This document shows positions 13,486 through 25,400 of a stretch of DNA of 64,000 bases, piece after piece. The stretch is from Lumbricus terrestris (lineage: Eukaryota; Annelida; Clitellata; Crassiclitellata; Lumbricidae). The number at the start of each line of letters is the position of its first letter. Position 1 is the first letter of the stretch. The position numbers were made by a program, and so were the translations under genes. The stretch covers positions 13,973,674-14,037,673 of the forward strand of contig OX457047.1 of NCBI GenBank assembly GCA_949752735.1, read 5' to 3'. The notes under the pieces are model-generated. The model was not told the origin of the DNA and ran no database searches. It saw nothing but the letters and a program-made list of their open reading frames with translations.

Positions 13486-13943
13486 ACAAAAAAAGATGCA
13501 GATTTTACTCGTCGTCTAGCCTATATAATTTATATATATATGTCTATATATAATTTATATATATATACATATAAGTATATATAATTTACATAATTATCTT
13601 CTGTTCGGTTCGCTTTCTCTCAATTCCTAAACTGAGCTAGGACTCTAGACTTGTTATAATGTCATGTTTAACGATACTGCCATATCAGAGATGATTAGCG
13701 TCGCCCTCCTCCTTTATACATGCTTGGGACTGGCACGTGCAGAGTGCAACCAGTGACTCATCTCCTCGACTCTTTTTAGATTGTTCCGCGGTTGTAAGTT
13801 GTAACCTGATTCTGGTTGCTACGATTCGGTTTTAACCTGTCGATCTTCCAAATGGAAAGACTCTAATTATGATTTCTGGTCGCGATTTTATTTGAAGCGA
13901 TTACAGAATGATGGATTCTTTCCAATTATTTCTTGGGCATTAT

Positions 13944-14068
13944 CAGAGCTCTGCGCCGGCCGCGCCGCGCCGCCGCCGCCGACACTTTGTGGGCGCCGCC
14001 GCCGCCGATTTTTTTGAGTCGGCGCGCCGACGCCGCCGCCGCAAATTTGTCGGCGCGCCGCCGATGCC
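13944..14068. mobile_element. GC-rich cgccgccg repeat, copy 1
   Basis: A sharply bounded GC-rich block in AT-rich DNA. It starts cagagctctgcgccgg and is built from cgccgccg runs separated by short A/T words (gacactttgtggg, gattttt, caaatttgt) and the palindrome cggcgcgccg. The same architecture occurs inverted at 15704-15844, so this is a dispersed repeat, probably a MITE core. Target duplications were not identified. Confidence 0.6.
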
Positions 14069-14990
14069 ACGTGGATTCGGTTATTTCTTTTCGTTGCATT
14101 TTTCATCTCTTGCATGATTTCGCGAAAAAAAATTGTTGCGTCAATGAAAATAGAATCTTTCTATTATCTACTTCGATTTTTCCTCGCAACACCGTTTCTG
14201 TATCAATGCTATGAAACCTATGAATTCGTTTGGACTTTTCGAACAGTGCGCTTAACGTTTAAACTTTTGAGGATTTTGTGCTTTGATTTGAATTATGGCA
14301 TCAACAAAGGTAAAAAGAATTCCAGGTATGCCTAAGTGAATGCTATGCCGTGTGTGCGTTCCTGCCTGATAGTCCGCTAGGATGGAACAGAACCGTCTGC
14401 CCTCTAGTATTAGGATACACGTTACTATTACGTTGCAAAGAGGTGGTGCTCTGCAATTTTATGCAGGCGATTGGTCGTGTCTACATGCTTGCGATTCTCC
14501 ATTGCCGGCCAGTTACTACCGAATTCCAATTTTTCTCACCAGTATCAAACTCCTACGCTGTACGTGACCTATGTGAAATTGGTGATTAATTACGCTTTTG
14601 AACATTAATAGGCTTGTCTATATGCACAGTGGAGTAATGTTAGGCAATTGGACAATAGATCCTATTTTGTCAACAATTTGGGCAACGTCTCAGAAATTGG
14701 ATCAGATTAGGAAAATGAAACCATATTCTGTATAAAACAAGTGTAACTTAGGGTGACATAGCCTGCTTAGATCGAAATGCTTGTACATAGCAACTGGATT
14801 TAAAGAAGATGCTAAGAGTTTCGCGTGGAAGTCGTTCGGATTATTGGCCGATAAATCAAAACGGTGGCGAATTCTGATCAAGTTTACTAGTCAGTGTGCT
14901 TTGACAAGGGAAAATTAAAAAAACTGCATGCACCCTCATCTGTTGATAAGATTGCATGTGGCAGAAAAATTTTCTGCGCAAACACAGTAC

Positions 14991-15346
14991 GCATGTATGT
15001 ATGTATGCATGTATGCATGCATGCATACATGCATGTATGCATGTATGCATGTATGCATGTATGCTTGTATGTATGCATGCATGCATGCATGCATGCATGC
15101 ATGCATGTATGTATGCATGTATGTATGTATGTATGTATTGTATTGTATTGTATTGTATTGTATAAAAACATTTATAAAGCGCCTCTACTAGGGTGAACCG
15201 TTGTATGTATGTATGTATGTATGTATGTATGTATGCATGTATGTAGGTATGTGGGTATGTATGCATGTATGCATATAATCTATGTATGTAAGTATGCATG
15301 TATGTGTGTATATGTATGTATGCATGTTTGCATGCATGCAGATATA
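14991..15346. repeat. (ATGC/ATGT)n, (TTGTA)n and (TGTA)n microsatellites
   Basis: Tetranucleotide ATGC/ATGT repeat (about 14991-15140), a TTGTA pentanucleotide run (15133-15162), about 40 bp resembling the 3' end of the SINEs seen elsewhere (tttataaagcgcctctacta), then a second TGTA block (15203-15346). Confidence 0.88.
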
Positions 15347-15428
15347 CAATTTCAGCAGGTCGCGTCAAGAAAAATGGGCCTCTGGAATTTCTGACGGGTC
15401 ATAAGGTAGGTCAAGAGTAAAATAGGCA

Positions 15429-15445
15429 GGTAGCGCCGCCACTGC
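15429..15445. mobile_element. Solo terminal repeat of the cagtggcggcg MITE family
   Basis: The word gtagcgccgccactg matches the right terminal repeat of the MITEs at 10817 and 52871. No left end or interior is recognisable here, so this is a decayed remnant. Confidence 0.45.
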
Positions 15446-15703
15446 GCAAACAGTTCTTTAACGTCTATTAGTAGGTTATGTAAGCTGGAGGCCTGAATTT
15501 GAAAACGTTGTCACGTGATTTGTAAATCAAGCCTTTGCAGAATTTTGTAATTGAGCGTTAATTCAGAGAATAATTGTTTCTAATCAATGCTGACTAAAGA
15601 CAAGATAATTGCCAAAATAATGACTGAACACGCTTATCTTGATAATATAGGATTCTTGTGTAACAACATTCAAAATAATTTTGGAACGCTGGAGCAAAAA
15701 TTC

Positions 15704-15844
15704 CACGACGCTGCGCTACGCCGCCGACGCCGAAATTTTGAGGGTGCCGCCGCCGCCGATTTTTGTTTGTCGGCGCGCCGCCGCCGCCGACCAAAAATGA
15801 CCGGCGCGCCGCCGCCGACACTCTCATGTCGGCGCAGGGCTCTG
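15704..15844. mobile_element. GC-rich cgccgccg repeat, copy 2 (inverted)
   Basis: Same word order as 13944-14068 but on the other strand: the right end reads gtcggcgcagggctctg, matching the complement of the start of copy 1. It is followed by ggcattat, and the same ggcattat word directly precedes copy 1, which may reflect a target preference or chance. Confidence 0.6.
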
Positions 15845-17206
15845 GGCATTATTGGTGAATAAAAGTTTGCTATAATTATGATAACGGTGCAAAATAGATG
15901 TAATATAGATTAGATTAGATTGAGTTTCAGTGATGATGAATAGACAGATCCTCTTTGGAACACCAGATGAACTGCAGGCTACAAGGAACACAAAGGTCAA
16001 TTATTCCTCCGTGTCTAATACAGGGATTTCATGTGAACGTAGCGCTGCATGATTGTGAAGGCGATTTAGCCAGATTCCACAAAGATCACATCATGTATAA
16101 TATTATCTATCTATTAGACTGGTTGAGGTCGGCGTATAGGATTCTGAGATCGGCCAAAGAGCAATTAAGACACGACGTCGTGTAAATGTGATGCTTCGTG
16201 TGATCAGTGATGGATGAGACGAGAGCATCATGACTTGCATTGCTATACATCGAGAGGTGGCTGAAGCTATAGGCTATTTGGTTGTCTTAGATTATTTGGT
16301 CTGGTGTGATTTCACTGTCTCGAAGGACAACGTCAAGAAAATTAATCAAGACAACAGTACTAGGCTACCTGGGTGACAAAAAATAGCTAGATTTTTATCC
16401 TTGAAGCTCTCGAGAACTTAAGAACTTGATGTGCGCGGTAGTAGTAGTAATAGCTAGACTAACAACAGGTAGCAGCAGCAACAGAGTAGTATAGCAGTAT
16501 GCGTAGTAGCTGCTGTTGAAGATGAAGAGGGTGGGGAGAAAGACAAAGATAATGATGATGATGACGACGATGACGACGACCACGATGATGCAATGGATGA
16601 CGTGAAAGAAAAGATGGAAGAGAAGGAAGAAAACTATTACTATGATGATGATGATGATGAGGAGGAGATTATATATGATGATAATGATGATTATGATGAT
16701 AATGACTATGATGAATTGGTGATGATGATGATGATTATGACGACAACGATGACAATGATGATGAAAAGGAAGGCGGAGAGTGTGATAAGAGATGAGAGTG
16801 AGACACAGAGAAGGAGATATAATATAGGGTAGAAGAGATTTCGAAGCGAGATCTCGAGTGAGAAGACGAAAAAGGATCGAGACATATAGGCCTAATATGT
16901 CACAGAGGCAGCGCAAGGAGACCAGAGAGACAAAGGAATGCAGAGATCGAGGGTATAAGAGGCAGATAGATAGAGAGAATATTATGAGACTGAATAGAGA
17001 GGCCATAAATCTGGATCCAACGTTGCTGTCCTCTGACTGCGTATATCACGTGACTCTGTGTCTGGCGTCGTCCACTTCTGCGGTTCTCATGACCATCGAC
17101 GACGACCATATTTTCATTCGTCATCTCCGACCGACGACGACGATGATGACGGTGGAATGCGTGGTTATTGTCTGGCGATGATTCAGTGGATCATAAAGGA
17201 AGGCGC

Positions 17207-17238
<32 letters not shown>

Positions 17239-18364
17239 AGAATATGAAAGACTGCTGCTAGAGCTACTTGCATGAAAGAGACCATTGACGATGACCAGCC
17301 TGGGCTGGTATGCACAGGACACGGCATAAGGTAATCACATATAGTGCCTAAACTCGACTTAGCAATTCCCGATATAGCCATTGGAATGTATCCGTATGCA
17401 CGAGATAAAATAGCAACGAGAATAACTAATCTACACATTCCTTGCACCCGACGATGCATGACACTTGCTCTTCCACCCAATTCAATAGGTTATAGCTGAG
17501 CGCGCATGCGTGAAAGATATTTATATGCGGTCGGTGCCAGCGTGGGGTAAACAGATTCAGACCTAAAGACGGGCCATAGGGAAATGTCGACGGCTGCCTA
17601 TTGTTCGCGCTGTCCAGCTAACGTCGACCGTCTATTGTTCACAATGGGAGTAGCCGGCGTACTCCTTCCTCGGAATTGGAATAACGTTATACCTAGTTTT
17701 GTTCGCTAATCTCAAGCCGTGCATACGGAAATAACCCAGTATTCCCGATTAGGCCAGATTTAAGCCACATACAAGAGTTAAACCCTTATGTGCATACGGG
17801 CCCAGCAGGAGTAGGAGGGAGGGAGCAGGTGTAGCAGATGAGGAGGAAGAAGAGAGGGAGGGCTGAAGAGTAGAGCGGCGATTATTCATCTGCGAAAGAA
17901 GAGCCTCGACTGCAATTCCGTCATCCATCTTAGAAGATGCTGACCTTAATCAAGAACCGCGTCTAACGACCATGCAGTTCTCGTACAGGAGATTCACAGT
18001 TCAAAGGGTCTCACTTCTCATGCGCACACACACACACACTTTCTCTCTCTCTGTCTCTCTTTGTTTGTCTGTCCATGTCTATCTGTCTGTCTCGCACATG
18101 CATACACAAACACACACGTGCGCAGACATTCGCCAAGCAGCCGATCTTCTCTACCGGTTCCATTATATTTTTCACCATTTCTAAATTGCAATTTACAATG
18201 CAATGCTTATCGATCTTTTAATTGCTTATTATATCTTCACAAACTTTGTCCTTTTAAGATTCGTTTTCATTCCATCATATTTTATAGAAACCCTAACTAA
18301 CCATTATTATTCCACGGCATTTTAAGCCTTTTCTCTGCCAACATCGTCTACGCTCTATAACTAT
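15845..18364. other. Gene-free DNA with GAT-, CTG- and CA-type microsatellites
   Basis: Holds a GAT/GAC-rich tract (about 16547-16790), a perfect (CTG)10 tract at 17208-17237, GACGAC runs near 17090-17150, and a CA/TCTG tract (about 18021-18115). Open frames are low-complexity products of these tracts. No exon with family resemblance was found. Confidence 0.55.
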
Positions 18365-18531
18365 CAGTGGTGTAGTGGGGCGGGGACGCGGGGGGACGCC
18401 GTCCCCCCACTTTTTGCAAAATTCTTGCAAGATTGCACTTTTTGCTACAGTTTCTACTTCAATTTTCCAGGCGTCCCCCCACTTCAATTTCCAGGCGTCC
18501 CCCCACTTCATTTTTTAGGACTACACCACTG
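18365..18531. mobile_element. hAT-like MITE (cagtggtgtagt family), 167 bp, perfect TSD
   Basis: Terminal inverted repeats cagtggtgtagt and actacaccactg, flanked by a perfect 8-bp duplication ataactat (18357-18364 and 18532-18539). The interior is dominated by gtcccccc words and a duplicated caggcgtccccccactt segment. The intact duplication suggests a fairly recent insertion. No coding capacity. Confidence 0.92.
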
Positions 18532-18575
18532 ATAACTATATATCTTAGCTGCAATTTCTCCTCCAGTCTATAATA

Positions 18576-18740
18576 GTTATAGCTGCATCGGTTAGAGTGC
18601 ACGTCCCATGCACATCTGATTCATGCCTGCGCTTCACGGTTCGCATCCCAACGCTGGCCTATTTACGAGAGACAAGTCTCAGTCTAGCACGGTCTTTACA
18701 TCTCGGAGAGCGTGAAAGGCTTCCGTTCGAGCAGACATCG
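18576..18740 (+). mobile_element. tRNA-derived SINE (family 2)
   Basis: A tRNA-like head: ggttagagtgc resembles an A box and ggttcgcatcc (18638-18648) a B box, at about tRNA spacing. A non-tRNA body follows (acgagagacaagtctcagt and onward). The acceptor-stem pairing is not convincing, so this is a SINE or decayed tRNA pseudogene rather than a functional tRNA. The 3' end is uncertain. Confidence 0.5.
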
Positions 18741-20813
18741 GTGTTGAAGGATCTCACTCGATCAATTCATTGAGATTTAATGAGTGATATCGATGTCAAA
18801 CAAAACACTTCCACGAGCAATCAATCGTCTTTGACGTCCATGAGGAACGCCGACAACTTGCGTTCCACTGCAGAGTGTAGTATTTCCATGCCAGCGTTCC
18901 CATATGGCGCCCACATTCTGAAATAGAGAGTCCTCTGCAGAACCATGCAGCCTATGTTAACGTCGCGAAAATACTGTCAGGTTGAGCAGGAAAATGATTA
19001 CAAGGACACGGATGATCACCTATAGTCGTCCATTGACTTCTCAACACGAATAATAAAACAGTGAAATAAAAAATGAGACACACACACACACACACACAGG
19101 TGTTAAAGAGAAGAGCAAGCAGTTATGTAACAAATTAGCAGAAGTGAAAACGAGAGATAAAGCGATGATGAAAATTAATTAAAAGCTCATGCCAGAGACA
19201 ACAGTCACAACAGTGAAGTATAAAAGCAGAAAGACGAGTATCAAGAAGAGAAAGAGGATCAGTGCTTGACCCACTGCCGTTTGTAATTTTCTATAATGGC
19301 TTGGTGGGATTTTGTTCACAATTCCTCAGGTTGCATAATATGATATGAAACTATATGCAATTATGCATGTATTGTACAGCAGTGGCTAATGAAACACAAA
19401 GATTCTGTGAAGAGATACAAGGATGGATTCAAATGGCCACATTACAAGATGCTACTGACCTTTAATTTGTAAAAGTCTGAGAATGAGAAATGACAAATTT
19501 TCATATAAAATATTGAAAGTAAGTAAAGAAGAGAGGGACTTGTTGGGATTGTGCAAACCTTCGGTGCAATGTAATGATGCATCAAAACTGGCTAACCTTA
19601 AAACCCTCCTTTTTTAGGGTAGGCTACTTTGCACAGGGTTTATTGCTACGAGAAGCCCTTCATAATAAATAAAAATCAAGTACAGTAAAGATACAATACA
19701 GAGGTTGTATCAAAGAAAGGAATCAAAATCTGACACAAGATGTGTAAACAACCATAATAGAGCACAGAAGGACAATCAAAGTGATCTGGACTACAGTTTG
19801 AAAAGGTGTCGGTTAACAACACGGCCAAGAAGAAACAGAAAAACCTAATTGATGCTTAGAAGGTCATCACAGGTCATCGTGTCTACCAGCTCAAACACAA
19901 AACTCTGCAACCATCAATTCTTCCGTATTTCCATCAGTAGCTGTCCAAATTTTAAAACCAAACACGTAGTCAAAATCTTAAGATTTGCAAATAAGCTTCC
20001 TAACCACTTTCACACCTTGCTAATTGGTATCATCCAAACATTTGTCCTCTTTGCTTAAATGGAGGCAAGATAATTCCTAAATTTATCTCCCTTTTGATAG
20101 TTGGTATCTTTCTGCCATTTTTTTTACATTACATCTCAATACCTTGTTTCTTATAGTTTCCATTTACTTTTAACACATCTTCCAATTAATACTTTTCCAC
20201 ATTTTCAAAGCAGAAACCTAATTAAGTCATATAACACAACAAAGATTTGTGATTCACAGATTTCTAAAATTTCCAAAGAGAATTACTAGCAAAACATAAT
20301 TTATCGAGACATTTACTCAGCAGTCAACACCAAATTAAATCATATAAATAGTATTGCAATGAATTATGGCAGTCAGACGATGAATTAGCTTCAACACAAC
20401 ATAATTATCGAGTAATACTTCATAAATGATCAACTACAATTATAAAGCAGCATTACAGAGGCTGACAACATCAGCATCTTAGGAAGCAATTGATATCACA
20501 AACTAAATCCTCTGTACTATTTTCTAGTAGACTATAATCTCTAAATGAACTACAATTAACCGAAAAACAAAGGGATAAAGAAGTGCCGAAGTTGGTACAT
20601 TGTTGAGGAATTTCATCTACTCAGCCAACACTAGGCTTACTGGCTGCTTAATTCTTGAAGTATGGTCTTGGCTCATGTGCCTAGAGATATGTAAAGTAAC
20701 GTGATAATCATCACCAGCATATTGTTCATCCTTGTCTCTATTCCGTCAATGATTGAAAACTATTGTTGACGTTAACTGTTTTGTGCAGTAGATCAAGACT
20801 GCCTCCTCAGTGA
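18741..20813. other. Non-repetitive AT-rich DNA, no gene supported
   Basis: A (CA)n tract at about 19078-19098. No exon, RNA gene or transposon end is recognisable. Before the LTR element inserted, this stretch lay downstream of POFUT2. Confidence 0.4.
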
Positions 20814-21222
20814 CTTGCAATGCAAAACATGCTAAATGATTGCAATGCAAAACATGTTAAATGATTGCAATGCAAAACACGTTAAATGATTGCAATGCAA
20901 AACATGTTAAATCATTGCAATGCAAAACATGTGAAATGATTGCAATGCAAAACATGTTAAATGATTACAACACAAAACATGTTAAATGATTGCTATGCAA
21001 AACATGTTAAATGATTGCTATGCAAAACACGTTAAATGATTGCAATGCAAAACATGTTAAATGATTGCAATGCAAAACACGTTAAATGATTGCAATGCAA
21101 AACATGTTAAATGATTGCAATGCAAAACATGTTAAATGATTGCAATGCAAAACATGTTAAATGATTGCAACGCAAAACATGTTAAACGATTGCAATGCAA
21201 AACATGTTAAATGATTGCAATC
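20814..21222. repeat. 25-bp minisatellite, about 16 units
   Basis: Unit atgattgcaatgcaaaacat + gttaa, period 25 bp, with few substitutions (cac for cat, gcta for gcaa). It ends about 43 bp before the left LTR of the adjacent retrotransposon. The units contain the octamer-like word atgcaaaa. Confidence 0.95.
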
Positions 21223-21264
21223 ATCAGTAACGTTGTTCTCAGCAGATTTCAGGATATTTCAGGC

Positions 21265-22304
21265 TGTCACCGTACATTGAAATCTAGGTTTTAAAATCTA
21301 GTTTTAATAGGGAACTTTATGCTCAGAGGCCATTGGGTGATCAATATTAGAATGAGCTAGGACCTAAAACAAATGTAGCTGAGATTCGTTTAAAGATTAT
21401 ATTATAATAAAACAATATCAAATAGTAAAATACAATCAATAATCCTATCTACTTATTTGTGGCGTATTATCTAATAATATTATAGCTTGTTTCTTATCTT
21501 CCACGTTGGACTTTTCCAGCGTAGATGTAGAAGTTCTTCAGTTCGTATGGATTGGAATGAAGGTTCGAAGAGGAAGGAAGGTCACCTTCTTCTTGCTTGC
21601 CGTCGTTTCCAATTCTCTTCTGTAGCTGCGTAGACGGAGAATGCTGTAGCTGGCACAGCACTCTGTAGTTTCGTCCGCCTCGTTGTTTCTCCACAAGCAA
21701 CGGTAGCTTCTCGTCGCTTGCTCGTCTTGTTGTAGTTTCGCCCCTTTCTTCTGCCGTCGAACTCCAATCGCAATTGTAGTTCGAATTCGATCTTCTCCGA
21801 TGTCGATCGCAGTGCACTCGCAAGTGTCTCACCAAACTTCGCAAAGTTTCCGTACGACAAGCCCTGGTATCTCAATTCCCAAGGACTTATAGTCTCACCA
21901 GTGGGACAGGCCGACAACGTGTCGCCTTCCACACCCAATTCACCGTCAGATCTTCTGAATTACCGACAAGGAACGCCACAATCGTCAATGGCCGCCCTTG
22001 CTCAGAAATCTACGTCTTCTTCCTTCGCCATCTTTTCGCTGTCTAACTTTATCGTCTGCCGTTGTTGTCGTCTGCTCAAGTTTAACGCTGCTTTCCGCCC
22101 TTCGTTGTATTTCAATAATTGATGTAGCGCGTATTCAAGAATTGTTATAGCGCTATTATTATTATCTAACTTAATGCCACAAGTAATATTAATTATAATC
22201 TACAATACGCCACATATTGTCTAGCTTAATTCTTACCTATTTAATACTTATACAATGCATCATTTAATAGGTTTGTTTGATAAGAATAGCATTCTACCGC
22301 TACA
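21265..22304 (-). repeat. 3' LTR of the Gmr1-like element
   Basis: 1040 bp, indistinguishable by eye from the 5' LTR, which implies a very young insertion. It is followed (in element orientation) by the target duplication and then the 25-bp minisatellite. Confidence 0.95.
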
Positions 22305-22318
22305 AATGCCCCTCCTTC
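22305..22318 (-). promoter_or_regulatory. Polypurine tract of the Gmr1-like element
   Basis: On the minus strand gaaggaggggcatt directly precedes the 3' LTR, the position and composition expected of a plus-strand primer. Confidence 0.75.
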
Positions 22319-22461
22319 AAAAGACTGTTTACAGGCTTTAATAAACTCACCTACTTAACAAACTAACCTAGTAAACTAATTCACTTACTATACACGACAT
22401 GACAATTAATACACTTTACTCACTGGCTTACACTTCATCATTTACTTTATCTCAACTTATA

Positions 22462-25400
22462 CTACACAATCCCTCTACTTAAATAGTCGGACATAACATT
22501 TTCGGACCCTTTAATATATCTAATGTTAAAGGAATAGTTTTGGAGTGCCAAACTCCATCTCATCACCCTTGCATTTTTCATTCGACCCTCTTTCATATAT
22601 TGCAATCCGCAATGGTCTGTCTCAATTGTAAATGTCTTTCCACAAAGATATCGGTCGAACCTGCTTATACCCCACATGATTGCTAAGCACTCTCTCTCTT
22701 CCACAGAATATCTTCTCTCTCGCTCTAACAGCTTCCTGCTCGCATACGCTATGGGATGATTCGTCCCCTCGTACTGCTGCATTATCACACATCCGATTCC
22801 ACTTCCACTTGCATCAGTTTGTAGGATGAAATCCTTCTCTAAATTTGGAAGTCTCAGAATTGGTTCTTTCGCCAATTCGTTCTTCAACTTTGTAAAGCTA
22901 TCCTCCAGCTCTTCATTCCATTCTACTATCCCAGGTGCTATCTTCTTCGTTAAGTCACTTAACGGTGCCATAATTTCCGCACAATGTGGTATGAATTTCC
23001 GATAATAGTTTATCGCTCCAAGAAAACTCCTGACCTGTTTCTTTGTCTTTGGACGTGGCATGTCTACTATTTTATCCACTGATTTCTCCTTTGGACTTAT
23101 GTCATCCTTGTTCAACGTATGTCCCAAAAAGTCAATCTTTCCATATCCTATTGAACACTTCTTCGGCTTCAATGTCAAATTCGCTTGTCTCACTCTTTCG
23201 AAAAATATCTCCAATGTCTTCAAATGTTCTCTCCATCCTTTATTATGTGCTAGAATGTCGTCGACATAACTTTCAAGATTTTCTGTTCCTTGTAGAATCT
23301 TCCTGATTAAACGGTTGTAACTTGATGCACTATTGATCAATCCAAAAGGCATCACATTGAACTTGTATATCCCATTGGCACATACAAATGTAGTGTAGTC
23401 TTTCGATTCTGGACTCATAGGGATCTGCCAATAACCCTTGCAGAAATCGAACTTGCTGTAGATTCTACTACCACTCAACTTATTAAAAATATCCTCATTT
23501 GTCATCATAGGCTCAGGATCAAATATTGTAAGTTTGTTTAGCTGTTTATAATTGCAACACAGCCTATTGCTTCCGTCTGACTTCTTGACAACCACCAGCG
23601 GTGCTGCATAAGCTGCCTCTGATCTTTCTATCACCTTATTGTCTAACATCGTCTGGATCTCCTTATCTATTTCTTTTTGCAAATGGTATGGTGTTGGATA
23701 AGCTCTTTGTCTTACTGGCTCTTCACTCGTCAAATGTATCTCATGCTTCACTAAGTCTGTTCTCCCAGGCTTGTCTGTGAAAATGTCTTCATATTTCTTC
23801 AGTAGTTTCCTCATTTCTCCTTTTTGTTCTTCATCCAAATCAGGATTTATATCTACATCTTCATAGGTCTCTGTTTGTTCACTTACATATAAATCCAATA
23901 TTTCTTCTTCTTCATCTTCACCCACTTTCCCGTCATATACCACTGCTGAAATGTACGCTACAGTCTCGGCATCTTCTCTTTCGTGATATTTCTTTAATAT
24001 ATTAATGTGATATGTCTTTATCTTTCCTTTCTCGATTTCAACTCTGTAATCATAGTCTCCAATCTTCTCTTTCACAACATATGGCCCTTGCCACTTTACT
24101 AACATCTTGTTCTTACAACTAGGCAATAGTAACAACACCTTATCACCTATTTCCAACTTCCGGTATCTCGCTTTCCTGTCATAATACTTCTTGTTTTTAG
24201 CGTTCGCTTTGTGTATCGCTTTCTGCGCCATATCACAAGTCTCCTCAATCCTTTCTCTCAAATCCTGCATATACGTATATACGTCCTTCACTTCTTCTTC
24301 CACTGTCTCATTGGTCCATAACTCCTTCAGGATCTGCACTGGTCCTCTACACGACCTACCAAATATTAGTTCGAATGGTGTGAAACCGTGACTCTCATGT
24401 ACTGTGTCTCTCAACGCAAACAGTAATGGAGCTATATACCGATCCCATTCTTTCGCTTGTTCACCAATCAACTTCCTCAACGTCGCTTTGATAGTTCCAT
24501 TAAGCCGTTCTACACATCCATTGCCCATTGCATGGTAGGGACTCGTCATGGTGTGTTTTATCAATAGCATCTTATTTACTTCAGCCATGAGTTCAGAAGT
24601 GAACTGGCTTCCACGATCAGTATGGATCTTCTGAGGCACTCCCATACGACAATAAAATCCGAACAAAGCTTCTGCAACTTCCTCAGTACTAATTCCTTTC
24701 AATGGAATAGCTTCCGGATATCTTGTACTCAAGTCTATGATGGTCAATATATATCGGTAACCCCTTGCAGACATAGGGTTAACTTCTCCGATTATGTCTA
24801 TGCATATGTGTTTGAATGGTACATCTAATACAGGTAGATGACCCATAGGCGCCTTGTGGTTCACCTTCTTGTCAACTGACTTTTGACAAATGTCACAACT
24901 CAACACATATCTCCGTATATCTTGTCCTATTCCAGGCCAATAGAATTCATTTAGAATTTTATCATGTGTTTTCCTCATTCCTAAATGAGCCGACAACAAT
25001 GAATTATGTGCTACTGCTAACACTTTATCCCTCAATGGTTTAGGTACCATTAGTTGCCATTTCACCTCATCCTTCTGTACTTCTTTGTATCTTTTATACA
25101 ACAATCCCTTCTTTTTCACATATGGTTTATCTTCTATGTTGTCTTCGTTACCATCCCATTCAATTGCTCTTTCCATTTGTTTCGTCATAGTTTCATCTTG
25201 ACTCTGCAACTCCTGTATCTCTTTTACTGACACATTCAAGTTCGGCATCTCCTCCACTTTCAATGGTTTGTATTTTGCTACCTTTTTAGCTTCTGCCCTA
25301 GTCTCCACAACTGCTACTGTCATTAATTTTTTATCTTGATTCCTTATCACATTGTCAGAAAATCTCACTGTTTTCTTTGCACCAATAGGTCTTTCTTCAT

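Noticed and set aside
16395..17006. Isoleucine- and histidine-rich minus-strand ORF
   Set aside because: Arises from GAT/GAC microsatellite sequence.
18576..18650. Functional tRNA gene
   Set aside because: A- and B-box-like words are present, but the acceptor and anticodon stems do not pair convincingly and a SINE-like body follows.
21494..22122. Small ORFs (73-118 codons) in both LTRs of the Gmr1-like element
   Set aside because: They recur only because the LTR is duplicated; no family resemblance. Retained only as a remark in the LTR entry.
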